A DNA stretch of 64,000 nucleotides from CAYFKJ01 sp964343605 (GTDB lineage: Bacteria > Pseudomonadota > Alphaproteobacteria > UBA2966): the NCBI GenBank assembly GCA_964343605.1, contig CAYFKJ010000004.1, positions 62,001 through 126,000 on the forward strand, given 5' to 3'. Made by a program: the position numbers and the translations under genes. How positions within the stretch are numbered: the first letter of the stretch is position 1; every line of letters starts with the position of its first letter. Shown here one piece after another: positions 27,120-33,947 of the stretch. Under the pieces are notes generated by a model, which saw only the letters and a program-made list of their open reading frames with translations, had not been told where the DNA came from and made no database searches.

Positions 27120-27523
27120 GCCGTCAAAATCACTTCCTGCTCGGCCATCAAGGCGGCCAACTGCGTCTGGTCAAGGACCTCCACCGGAATGACCAGATCG
27201 TCTTCCGTGAGGCCGCGCGCCTCCAGCGAATCCCTGTCGACGAAGATCTTTTCCACATCGTAGTCGTCCAGCGCGCGATAGGTCGGGGAGAAATTCTTCA
27301 TGTTGATGGCGGCGGTGTCCTGGTCCTTCTTCAACTGATAGACGCCGTCGTCCATGAACACCACGCTGACGTCCTGGTCGAAGGCTGCGGCGATCAGCAC
27401 CATCTCCAGGCTCTCCAGCGCATACACGGTGCCGTAGGGCGCCTTGCGGTTGACGTACATGAATTTCTTGACGGTACCTTCGTACTCGTCGTCATCGGGT
27501 GGAATTTCCGGTAAATCGCTCAT
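27116..27523 (-). CDS. dsrF: DsrF, sulfurtransferase complex subunit
   Basis: 135 residues, TusC-like. Family features are KKFMYVNRKAPYGTVYALESLEM, AFDQDVSVVFMDDGVYQL and MKNFSPTYRALDDY. The protein has no cysteine at all, so sulfur transfer must rest on DsrE and DsrH, in agreement with the view that DsrF is structural. The acidic N-terminus (PPDDDEYEG) is an extra over TusC. It is 17 bases after dsrE and overlaps dsrH by four bases. Confidence 0.93.
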   Translation of the reverse strand: MSDLPEIPPDDDEYEGTVKKFMYVNRKAPYGTVYALESLEMVLIAAAFDQDVSVVFMDDGVYQLKKDQDTAAINMKNFSPTYRALDDYDVEKIFVDRDSLEARGLTEDDLVIPVEVLDQTQLAALMAEQEVILTA

Positions 27524-27540
27524 CGTTCCAACTCACTCAC

Positions 27541-27900
27541 CTAATCGCCAAACACCACGAGGCGGTCGCTCTGGATGCCGGCCTCGATCAACTGACCCAG
27601 GCCGGAGATGCGGAAGCCCGGCGCCAGGATGTCATCCTTGATACCGCGCCTCAGCGCCGCGGCGATGCAGACGACGAGGTCGACGCCGTGTTCCTCCGCC
27701 AGGTCGGACCACAGCTTCACGAGGTTGCGGTCGTCGGATTGCGGCTCCGACAGCTTGTTGGCGTTGTTGACGCCGTCGTAATAGAAGAACACGCGGAATA
27801 TTTCGTGTCCCTTCTCCAACGCCGCCTTGGTGAACTGATAGGCGCTGTCGGAGGCCTGGTGGGTGAACGGACCTTCGTTCACCAGTACGCCGAACTTCAT
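27541..27900 (-). CDS. dsrE: DsrE, sulfurtransferase complex subunit
   Basis: 119 residues, TusD-like. The active cysteine is Cys78 in VDLVVCIAAALRRG, the same number as in the well-studied Allochromatium protein. The N-terminal strand MKFGVLVNEGPF and the segment HEIFRVFFYYDGVNNAN are typical. Its persulfide would pass sulfur to DsrC through DsrEFH. The presence of dsrEFH distinguishes oxidative from reductive Dsr systems. The gene lies 30 bases after dsrB. Confidence 0.96.
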   Translation of the reverse strand: MKFGVLVNEGPFTHQASDSAYQFTKAALEKGHEIFRVFFYYDGVNNANKLSEPQSDDRNLVKLWSDLAEEHGVDLVVCIAAALRRGIKDDILAPGFRISGLGQLIEAGIQSDRLVVFGD

Positions 27901-27930
27901 CGGAATCCCTCTCGCAAACTCAAATCGTGA

Positions 27931-29001
27931 CTACATCCTGACATGCGCCGACGCATTGAGGGTGCCCCGTGCACCGCGCCAGTCGTCAATGTGATACTTG
28001 GTGAACGGCAGGTTGGTCAGCTCGAAGAAACGCGGCCAGCCGATGCGCTCGATCCATTCGCCGACGCGCTCCCAGTCGCGGGCGTCTTCCTTGTAGACGC
28101 GCAGGATGGTCTTCACGACCTCGGCCGCTTCGGGCCAGCGCGGCGCGTTGTTGGGAATACCGGCCGCCACCAGCTTGTGGAAGGTCGGCTTGGAACGCGC
28201 ATTGGAATGCTTGCCGCCGACGAACACCGCGAGCTTGGTGTAGACCGGGTCGTTGATCTGCATGGGCGGGCACGGCGGATAGCAGGCGCCGCAGCACATG
28301 CACTTGCTCTCATCCACTTCCAGCGAGGGCTTGCCGTTGACCAGGGCCGGGCGGATCGCCGCCACCGGACAGCGCGCCACCACCGAGGGCCGCTCACAGA
28401 CATTGGCGACCAGGTCGTGGTTGATGGCCGGCGGCTTGGTGTGCTGGATGTTGATGGCGATGTCGCCCTGGCCGCCGCAGTTGATCTGGCAGCAGGACGT
28501 CGTCAGCCGCACCCGGTTGGGCATCTCCTCGTTGCGGAATTCGTCGATGATCTCGTCCATCAGCGCCTTGACGACGCCCGAGGCATCCGTTCCCGGAATA
28601 TCGCAGTGCAGCCAGCCTTGCGTGTGCGACACGGTGGAGACGGAATTACCGGTGCCGCCGACCGGAAAACCGGCCTCCTCCAGGGCATCGATCAGCGGGT
28701 CGACCTTGGACTGATCGGCCAGCATATATTCGATGTTGGAACGCGAGGTGAAGCGGACATGGCTCTCCGCGTGTTCGTCGGCGATGTCGCACAAAAGACG
28801 GATTGTATGGACATCAAGCTGACGCGGCGTGCCGGCCCGCACCGTCCAGACCTCGTCACCCGAATGGGAAACGTGGTGCAGCACGCCGGGGCGCGGACGT
28901 TCATGCCATTTCCAATCGCCGTAATTGGCTTTCAGCGTCGGATGCATGAGCGGGAAGGGATCGGGCACCCCGCTTTCGATCGGTTCACGCATTTCGGACA
29001 T
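27931..29001 (-). CDS. dsrB: Dissimilatory sulfite reductase beta subunit
   Basis: 356 residues. DsrAB carries sirohaem and [4Fe-4S] and, in this type of organism, oxidises DsrC-bound sulfane sulfur to sulfite. The N-terminal half has the SSR repeat (FTSRSNIEYMLAD). The cofactor region TTSCCQINCGGQGDIAI holds Cys170, Cys171 and Cys175, with CERPSVVARCP after it. A ferredoxin insert is CMCCGACYPPCPP. The C-terminus FTKYHIDDWRGARGTLN is the family ending. It is 39 bases after dsrA. Confidence 0.97.
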   Translation of the reverse strand: MSEMREPIESGVPDPFPLMHPTLKANYGDWKWHERPRPGVLHHVSHSGDEVWTVRAGTPRQLDVHTIRLLCDIADEHAESHVRFTSRSNIEYMLADQSKVDPLIDALEEAGFPVGGTGNSVSTVSHTQGWLHCDIPGTDASGVVKALMDEIIDEFRNEEMPNRVRLTTSCCQINCGGQGDIAINIQHTKPPAINHDLVANVCERPSVVARCPVAAIRPALVNGKPSLEVDESKCMCCGACYPPCPPMQINDPVYTKLAVFVGGKHSNARSKPTFHKLVAAGIPNNAPRWPEAAEVVKTILRVYKEDARDWERVGEWIERIGWPRFFELTNLPFTKYHIDDWRGARGTLNASAHVRM

Positions 29002-29040
29002 TCTTCTCTCCGGCTCTTCCTGTTTGGTATTCCCAGCCGC

Positions 29041-30303
29041 TTATTCCGCGGCTTCGGTGGCGGCGTCGCCCTTGCGGGCCTGCCATTTAGCGGCTTCCTC
29101 GTCCCAACCGTCGGTGCGGACGTAGGAATTGGTGCGCGGATGGCCGATCATGTTGGGATCGATATCGAGGCCGACGGCTTCGAGGTAGTTCACCAAACCG
29201 ATGCGGTCGATGGTTTCGCCGACGCGCTCATGCTCCAGCGCATTCTCGGCGAAGAAGTCGACCGTGTCCTGCGCCAATTCGAGCAGGCGGTCGAAATCCT
29301 CGTCGCTTTCCAGTTCCATGAACGGCACGACGACGGTGCCCATCAGATCGCCGATCTTGAGCGAACGCTTGCCGCCGAGACAGACCGTGACGCCGCGCTT
29401 CTTGCCCGGCGACAGCGCCTTGGTCATGACGTTGATGCAGTGCATGCAACGCACGCAGGAAGCATCGTCGACCTCCATGGTGTCGTCGTCGTTGAGCGTG
29501 ATGGCATTGGTCGGGCAATTCATCTGCACGGCTTCGGTGAAGTACTTGCGGCCGTGTTCGTCGAGGTAATTCTTGACCTCGTCCTGGTCGATCTGCATTT
29601 CGTCGGCCCAGGTGCCGAGGACGGCGAAGTCCGAGCGGTGGATGGCGTTGACGCAATCGTTCGGACAACCCGAAAATTTGAACTTGAACTTGTAAGGCAG
29701 CGCAGGGCGGTGCATTTCGTCGATCAGATCGTTGATGATCATCCGGTGCGCCCGGATTTCATCGTAGCAGGACTGTTCGCAGCGGGCGTGGCCGACGCAG
29801 CTCATGGAGGTGCGCAGGGCGGGACCGGCGCCGCCGAGGTCGAAGCCGTTTTCGTTCAGTTCGTCGAAGGCTTCCTGCACCTTTTCCGTCGTGCAGCCCT
29901 GGAACATGATGTCGCCGCTCTGGCCGTGGAGTGCGATCAGGCCGGAGCCGTGCTTCTCCCAGATGTCGCACATCTTGCGCAGGGTGTCGGTGTCGTAGTG
30001 CATGCCGGCAGGCGGCTGCACGCGCAGGGTATGGAATTCGGACGACTCGGGATAATCCTCGGCAACCTCCGAGAAACGCGGAATGACGCCGCCGCCGTAG
30101 CCGTAGACGCCGACCGTACCGCCCTTCCAGAAACCCTTGCGGGTCTCGTAGGAATGCTCCAACTGGCCGACGAGATCCTTCATCATATCGGCGTATGGTT
30201 TTTCCTCGTCGTTGGCGAGGCGCTTGAGGCCGGTTACGAAACTCGGCCAGGGACCGGTTTCCAGTTCGTCCAGCATCGGCGTTTCGCGCATTTTCTTCGT
30301 CAT
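29041..30303 (-). CDS. dsrA: Dissimilatory sulfite reductase alpha subunit
   Basis: 420 residues. The sirohaem/[4Fe-4S] ligands are present as Cys169-X5-Cys175 (SCVGHARCEQSC) and Cys213-X3-Cys217 (SGCPNDC), and a ferredoxin insert has Cys263 and CVRCMHC at 283-289. The N-terminus TPMLDELETGPWPSFVTGLKRLA is the classic DsrA opening. I choose ATG 30303, which has GGGAG eight bases before it; ATG 30327 would add eight residues with a poorer site. It is the first gene of the dsr run and faces the AT-rich regulatory gap. Confidence 0.97.
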   Translation of the reverse strand: MTKKMRETPMLDELETGPWPSFVTGLKRLANDEEKPYADMMKDLVGQLEHSYETRKGFWKGGTVGVYGYGGGVIPRFSEVAEDYPESSEFHTLRVQPPAGMHYDTDTLRKMCDIWEKHGSGLIALHGQSGDIMFQGCTTEKVQEAFDELNENGFDLGGAGPALRTSMSCVGHARCEQSCYDEIRAHRMIINDLIDEMHRPALPYKFKFKFSGCPNDCVNAIHRSDFAVLGTWADEMQIDQDEVKNYLDEHGRKYFTEAVQMNCPTNAITLNDDDTMEVDDASCVRCMHCINVMTKALSPGKKRGVTVCLGGKRSLKIGDLMGTVVVPFMELESDEDFDRLLELAQDTVDFFAENALEHERVGETIDRIGLVNYLEAVGLDIDPNMIGHPRTNSYVRTDGWDEEAAKWQARKGDAATEAAE

Positions 30304-30680
30304 CTTTTTCTCCCGACCGTCAGCCATCTCATGTCTCTCAAGCCGTCGCCACCCCCACGCCTTTCGGCGTTCTCCCGGCAAGACTTTCGAGGTTTCCGGT
30401 ATATTATTGTGGAGCGCCGGCCACCGATCGCCTCAGTTGTCGACGATCAATTTAGGCGTTTCCTAATTCGTACATTATAATATGCTCATATTCGAATTCG
30501 TGGCCAGAAGAATCTCTTCGAGGGTATGATTTTCTCTTTTTAAAATTGTTCTAAATCACCTTATAAGACTTCTAAAATGAAGGTATAGTAGACTATGCTT
30601 ATATTAACCATCCTGAGAGTTGATCCACTTGGAAGGGTCCTCCACCGGAATGCCGCGGGCGCTCCCAGGGACGGCACGGC
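30304..30680. promoter_or_regulatory. Divergent AT-rich dsrA/tauD-like regulatory region
   Basis: This 377-base gap is clearly richer in A and T (from about 30400 to 30610) than the surrounding coding DNA. It holds a dyad AATATG-CT-CATATT at 30479-30492 and, overlapping its right side, the palindrome ATTCGAAT at 30490-30497. The stretch ATTATAAT (30474-30481) offers a TATAAT-like -10 box on both strands, so both operons could start here. No clear -35 boxes are seen. A sulfur-responsive repressor site is plausible, but no regulator gene lies nearby. Confidence 0.5.
30585..30596. promoter_or_regulatory. Perfect dyad upstream of the dioxygenase gene
   Basis: ATAGT-AG-ACTAT is a perfect 5+2+5 inverted repeat, about 85 bases before the dioxygenase start. 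Its half-site differs from the AATATG dyad nearer the middle of the gap, so two different proteins or two operons could be served. It is a short site and could be chance in AT-rich DNA. Confidence 0.35.
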
Positions 30681-31610
30681 ATGATCACCGCCGCAACCGC
30701 CTTCCGCAAACGTTGGGGCGGCGATCCCTTTTCGCTGGATGATCACGCCGCCTACCGCCGCTGGCGCGAGGACAAATTGGACCGCTATCCCCTTGGCGTC
30801 GACGATTTGATGGTCGAGGTCGCCGACACCGCCGCCCCCACCGGGGCCGAGTTGGCGGCGATCCGCCGGCGCGTCGGCGCCGCGAACATGTGCCTGATCC
30901 GGGATACCGCCAGGCGGCTGCCGGCGCGCGACCGCTTCCTTGAGTTCCTCGCCCACTTCGGCCTGAAGCGTCTGGAACCTCACCTCTTGTCGGACAGCGA
31001 CGGCATCTCATCGATCACACCCGGCAGCGACGGCCGGGGCAAAGACGAGTACATCCCCTACACCACCCGGCCGATCAACTGGCACACCGATGGCTATTAC
31101 GCCGAGCCGCCCTCGCCCATCAACGCCATTGTGCTTTATTGCGTTAAGGCGGCCTCGGACGGCGGCGACAGCGCGCTCCTGGATCCCGACATCGCCTACA
31201 TCCGCCTGCGCGACGAAGATCCTGCGCATATCGAAGCATTTTCTCGCGACGACGTCCTCACCATCCCGGCCAACCGAAGGGGCGGCGTGGAGATCAGGCC
31301 GGACCGCGTCGGTCCCGTTTTTTCCGTTGATCTGGCGACCGGTGAGTTGCGCATGCGTTATACCGCGCGCACCGTCAGCATCGTCTGGCGCGACGATGCG
31401 CCAACCGCCGCCGCCCGCACAGCCCTGGACAATCTCCTCGACGAGGAGGGTGGGGAAGCGGCGGTCGTGAGGTTGAGGATGGACGACGGTGACGGCTTGA
31501 TCAGCAACAACATTCTGCACAAGCGAAGCGGATTCGCGGATGAAAGCCGCCTCTTGTACCGTGGTCGTTTCCTGGACCGGGTGGCGACGCAAACGGAGCT
31601 CCCACGATGA
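30681..31610 (+). CDS. TauD/TfdA-like Fe(II)/2-oxoglutarate dioxygenase
   Basis: 309 residues. The iron triad is visible as His135-x-Asp137 (INWHTDGYY) and His280 (NNILHKRSG), and the 2-oxoglutarate arginine is probably in ESRLLYRGRF near residue 290. The length and the TRPINWHTDG strand fit the TauD/gamma-butyrobetaine hydroxylase superfamily. The substrate is unknown. Relatives release sulfite from taurine and sulfonates, which would fit the neighbouring dsr genes, but many relatives act on other compounds. It starts the plus-strand group divergent from dsrA and is coupled by an ATGA overlap to the next small gene. The ribosome site is weak. Confidence 0.85.
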   Translation: MITAATAFRKRWGGDPFSLDDHAAYRRWREDKLDRYPLGVDDLMVEVADTAAPTGAELAAIRRRVGAANMCLIRDTARRLPARDRFLEFLAHFGLKRLEPHLLSDSDGISSITPGSDGRGKDEYIPYTTRPINWHTDGYYAEPPSPINAIVLYCVKAASDGGDSALLDPDIAYIRLRDEDPAHIEAFSRDDVLTIPANRRGGVEIRPDRVGPVFSVDLATGELRMRYTARTVSIVWRDDAPTAAARTALDNLLDEEGGEAAVVRLRMDDGDGLISNNILHKRSGFADESRLLYRGRFLDRVATQTELPR

Positions 31611-31798
31611 TACTCATGAGCCAGGTCTTGAAGATGCACGAAGACCTCACGTCGTTCGAGGAACTGGTGCCCGTCGTGCAGGCCTTGGGTGAGCAGGGCC
31701 AGATCCTGATCAGCATGGATCAGAAACCGCCCTACCCCGACACGCCGGACGATTGGGAACTCAAGCTGGAGAACGCCTTTACCTGGGGCGGGAGGTAG
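31607..31798 (+). CDS. Small hypothetical protein downstream of the dioxygenase
   Basis: 63 residues. The ATG overlaps the dioxygenase TGA as ATGA, so it is very likely translated with it. An ATG nine bases later would shorten it by three residues. The sequence has no cysteine, signal or membrane segment. A helical first half (LTSFEELVPVVQALGEQG) leads to a strand ILISMD and a proline-rich end PPYPDTPDDWE. I do not recognise the family. Position and spacing support a real gene. Confidence 0.55.
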   Translation: MILMSQVLKMHEDLTSFEELVPVVQALGEQGQILISMDQKPPYPDTPDDWELKLENAFTWGGR

Positions 31799-31803
31799 AC
31801 GCC

Positions 31804-32025
31804 ATGGCGGGGGAGTTTGAGACGGAAGTGAACGATATGGGGGCGGTCGACCTTCCCTACGGCAAGGACGTGCGCGCGGAAGAGATCGTTTACGAAAGCG
31901 GCATGAGGCTGCTGCGCCTGCGCATCAAGGAGGGCCGGCGGCACACCGTACTGGAGGTCGACCCGGCCAGCGCCGCCGCCTGGAGCAAGCTGATGGGCGA
32001 CTGGGCCGAAACTAATTCAGCTTGA
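31804..32025 (+). CDS. Small hypothetical protein, possible DUF6967-type
   Basis: 73 residues. The ATG at 31804 has an excellent GGGAGGTAG seven bases before it; an upstream TTG in frame is not needed. The sequence reads as a short beta-rich domain, EEIVYESGMRLLRLRIKEGRRHTVLEVD followed by a helix AAAWSKLMGDWAE. It resembles a small uncharacterised family (DUF6967), an identification from memory that needs a search. It is five bases after the 63-residue gene, so the three are probably one operon. Confidence 0.6.
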   Translation: MAGEFETEVNDMGAVDLPYGKDVRAEEIVYESGMRLLRLRIKEGRRHTVLEVDPASAAAWSKLMGDWAETNSA

Positions 32026-32037
32026 TCTTACGCTCCA

Positions 32038-32141
32038 GAGGGGCACTCCGGTTTGACGGGGAAGCCATCCGATTTGGTCTTCGCGACATCGGTCTGCGGG
32101 CGGTTGAATTCAGGTGATCCGAATACTCGACGGTGCCCCTC
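32038..32141. repeat. Nine-base inverted repeat flanking the operon end
   Basis: GAGGGGCAC at 32038-32046 has its perfect reverse complement at 32133-32141, 86 bases apart. The DNA between them (in the 182-base gap before the transporter gene) shows no gene. It might be the ends of a small vestigial element or a long-range mRNA pairing; chance is also possible. Confidence 0.3.
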
Positions 32142-32207
32142 AAACTATCTCACAACGCGGTGAAGCGACCGGATTAAACGGCATGAGTTGAATAGAGTAC
32201 GCGAGGT

Positions 32208-33470
32208 ATGTCGCGAAAACCTCCGTCTAACTCCCACCCACCCTGTCCCTCCCCCACGCTGGGGGGAGGGAACTCGCTTGGCCGCCCCATGGCCCTCCCC
32301 CCTCGTGGGGGAGGGTTGGGTGGGGGGGACAGCGGCACTCAGTGGCGCGTGGTCTCGGGTGGCGGCGCTATCGCAATTGCGCTCCTCTGGGCGCTCGGCG
32401 ATTTCCCTTGGCGGCACATCTCCCTCTACATCGTCGGATTGGCCCTGGGCGTGGTGCTCTATCATGCGGCGTTCGGTTTCACATCCGCCTACAGGCGCAT
32501 GATCACCGCCCGCGAGGTGGCCGGGGCACAGGCGCAACTGGTGATGCTGGCGGCGGCAACCTTGCTGTTCGCACCCGCCCTGGCCGACGGAGCGCTGTTC
32601 GGCAGGGCTGTCGGCGGCGCCGTCGCCCCCGTCGGAGTGCAGGTGGCCGTGGGAGCATTGATGTTTGGTCTCGGCATGCAACTGGGCGGCGGTTGCGGCT
32701 CGGGCACGCTCTATACCGTGGGCGGGGGTAGCGCGCGCATGGTCCTCACGCTCGTCGCGTTTTGTGCCGGTTCTTTTTGGGCCAGTCTTCACATGCAATG
32801 GTGGGTGACGACACCGCGATTGCCGGGTATTGCACTGGGCGACACGGTGGGCTGGCCGGCGGCGGTTATCCTGCAACTGATCGTACTGGCCGGGCTTTAC
32901 CTCCTTCTGTCGCGCTGGGGGCGGCGGACGTCGCCGTCGGCGCTGAGCGCGGGCTTGAGCTCCAGGCTCCTGCACGGCCCTTGGCCACTTATCTGGGGGG
33001 CATTGGCATTGGCGGCCCTCAATTTCGTCACCCTGGCGCTGGCCGGACACCCCTGGACCATCACATGGGCCTTCACGCTGTGGGGCGCCAAAGCCGCGAC
33101 ACTGCTGGGTTGGAGCCCGGCCGGCGACTGGTTCTGGACGGGCGGTTTCACGGAAAAGGCGTTGAACGCCGGCATCCTCCATGACAACACCTCCGTCATG
33201 GATATCGGCATCGTCATCGGTGCCTTGATGGCGGCGGGGCTGGCCGGCCGCTTCGCCCCCAACCTGCGCATTCCTGTGCGCAGCGCCGCCGCCGCCGTTC
33301 TTGGCGGCCTGTTGATGGGCTACGGCGCGCGCATCGCCTTCGGCTGCAACATCGGCGCCTTCTTCTCGGGCGTCGCGTCCACCAGCCTGCACGGCTGGTT
33401 GTGGATCGCCTGCGCCCTACCGGGGACTTGGCTTGGCGTCAAAATGCGTCCATGGTTCGGCCTCGATTAA
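32208..33470 (+). CDS. YeeE/YedE (TsuA-like) sulfur-compound transporter
   Basis: 420 residues as drawn. About ten membrane segments follow residue 48. The two family loops with conserved cysteines are MQLGGGCGSGTLYTVGGG and ARIAFGCNIGAFFSG; the corresponding cysteines in TsuA handle thiosulfate. It would import thiosulfate or a related sulfur compound through the inner membrane. The first 45 codons run through the paired-hairpin repeat at 32234-32328 and give a Pro/Gly-rich stretch unlike the family. The true start may therefore be later, for example the in-frame ATG at 32289 or GTG at 32349. The frame itself is sure; the start is not. Confidence 0.85.
   Translation: MSRKPPSNSHPPCPSPTLGGGNSLGRPMALPPRGGGLGGGDSGTQWRVVSGGGAIAIALLWALGDFPWRHISLYIVGLALGVVLYHAAFGFTSAYRRMITAREVAGAQAQLVMLAAATLLFAPALADGALFGRAVGGAVAPVGVQVAVGALMFGLGMQLGGGCGSGTLYTVGGGSARMVLTLVAFCAGSFWASLHMQWWVTTPRLPGIALGDTVGWPAAVILQLIVLAGLYLLLSRWGRRTSPSALSAGLSSRLLHGPWPLIWGALALAALNFVTLALAGHPWTITWAFTLWGAKAATLLGWSPAGDWFWTGGFTEKALNAGILHDNTSVMDIGIVIGALMAAGLAGRFAPNLRIPVRSAAAAVLGGLLMGYGARIAFGCNIGAFFSGVASTSLHGWLWIACALPGTWLGVKMRPWFGLD
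32234..32328. repeat. REP-like double hairpin element
   Basis: Two near-identical GC hairpins lie side by side. CCCTCCCCC at 32248-32256 pairs with GGGGGAGGG at 32263-32271, and CCCTCCCCC at 32293-32301 pairs with GGGGGAGGG at 32307-32315. Outer arms CCCACCC (from 32234) and GGGTGGG (to about 32324) also pair, so the whole forms a large cruciform. This form is common as an intergenic repeat in alphaproteobacteria. Here it sits at the 5' end of the transporter frame. Confidence 0.8.
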
Positions 33471-33497
33471 AGGACCAACATCGCGAGGGGGAATGCC

Positions 33498-33935
33498 ATG
33501 AAGCTCGCCACCGAAGATCCTTGGATGCCGGCGCCGGACTACGGCAAGTCTTTGAAGGGCCTAGGCATCAACCTGCTCGTCCGCGACGTCTCGCGATCGG
33601 TCGCCTTCGCCGTCGAAGTCCTGGGCGCCGAAATCGTTCACGACGACCCCGACTTCGCCGTCCTGCGTCACGGTGGCGCGGAGTGGATGGTGCACGCCGA
33701 CCATACCTACCGGGACCACCCCCTTCACGGCAGTCTTTCGGACGACCTGCCACGCGGCATCGGCGCGGAGCTCAGGCTGCACGGCTGTGATCCCGACAAG
33801 GCGGAGGAAAGAGCGCGTGAGCTCGGCTTCACGGTGCTGGACGGAACGATGGACAAACCGCACGGCCTCCGCGAGGTCTACATTCTGGATGCCGACGGCT
33901 ACCTCTGGGTGCCCGACGTGCCGCTCGTCGATTAG
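33498..33935 (+). CDS. VOC (glyoxalase/bleomycin-resistance fold) protein
   Basis: 145 residues. The fold is shown by the first beta-alpha-beta unit, INLLVRDVSRSVAFAVEVLGAEIVHDDPDFAVLRHGG, and the C-terminal LREVYILDADGYLWVPDVP. Metal ligands expected for the family could be His in the middle part and Glu in LREVY. The substrate is unknown. It follows the transporter gene by 27 bases with a GGGGG-type ribosome site and is the last gene of the plus-strand group. Association with sulfur metabolism is only by position. Confidence 0.78.
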   Translation: MKLATEDPWMPAPDYGKSLKGLGINLLVRDVSRSVAFAVEVLGAEIVHDDPDFAVLRHGGAEWMVHADHTYRDHPLHGSLSDDLPRGIGAELRLHGCDPDKAEERARELGFTVLDGTMDKPHGLREVYILDADGYLWVPDVPLVD

Positions 33936-33947
33936 GATGCACCCAAG

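Noticed and set aside
30304..30381. Longer dsrA starts at 30327 and at 30381
   Set aside because: The extra residues are unlike DsrA, and the best ribosome site (GGGAG, eight bases) belongs to ATG 30303.
27943..30480. Very long open frame opposite dsrA and dsrB
   Set aside because: 845 codons on the plus strand, antisense to DsrA and DsrB, which have all their cofactor residues; no motif of its own.
32145..33392. Minus-strand frame opposite the YeeE/YedE gene
   Set aside because: Low-complexity translation (Gln, Arg, Ala, His) and antisense to a membrane protein with family cysteine motifs.
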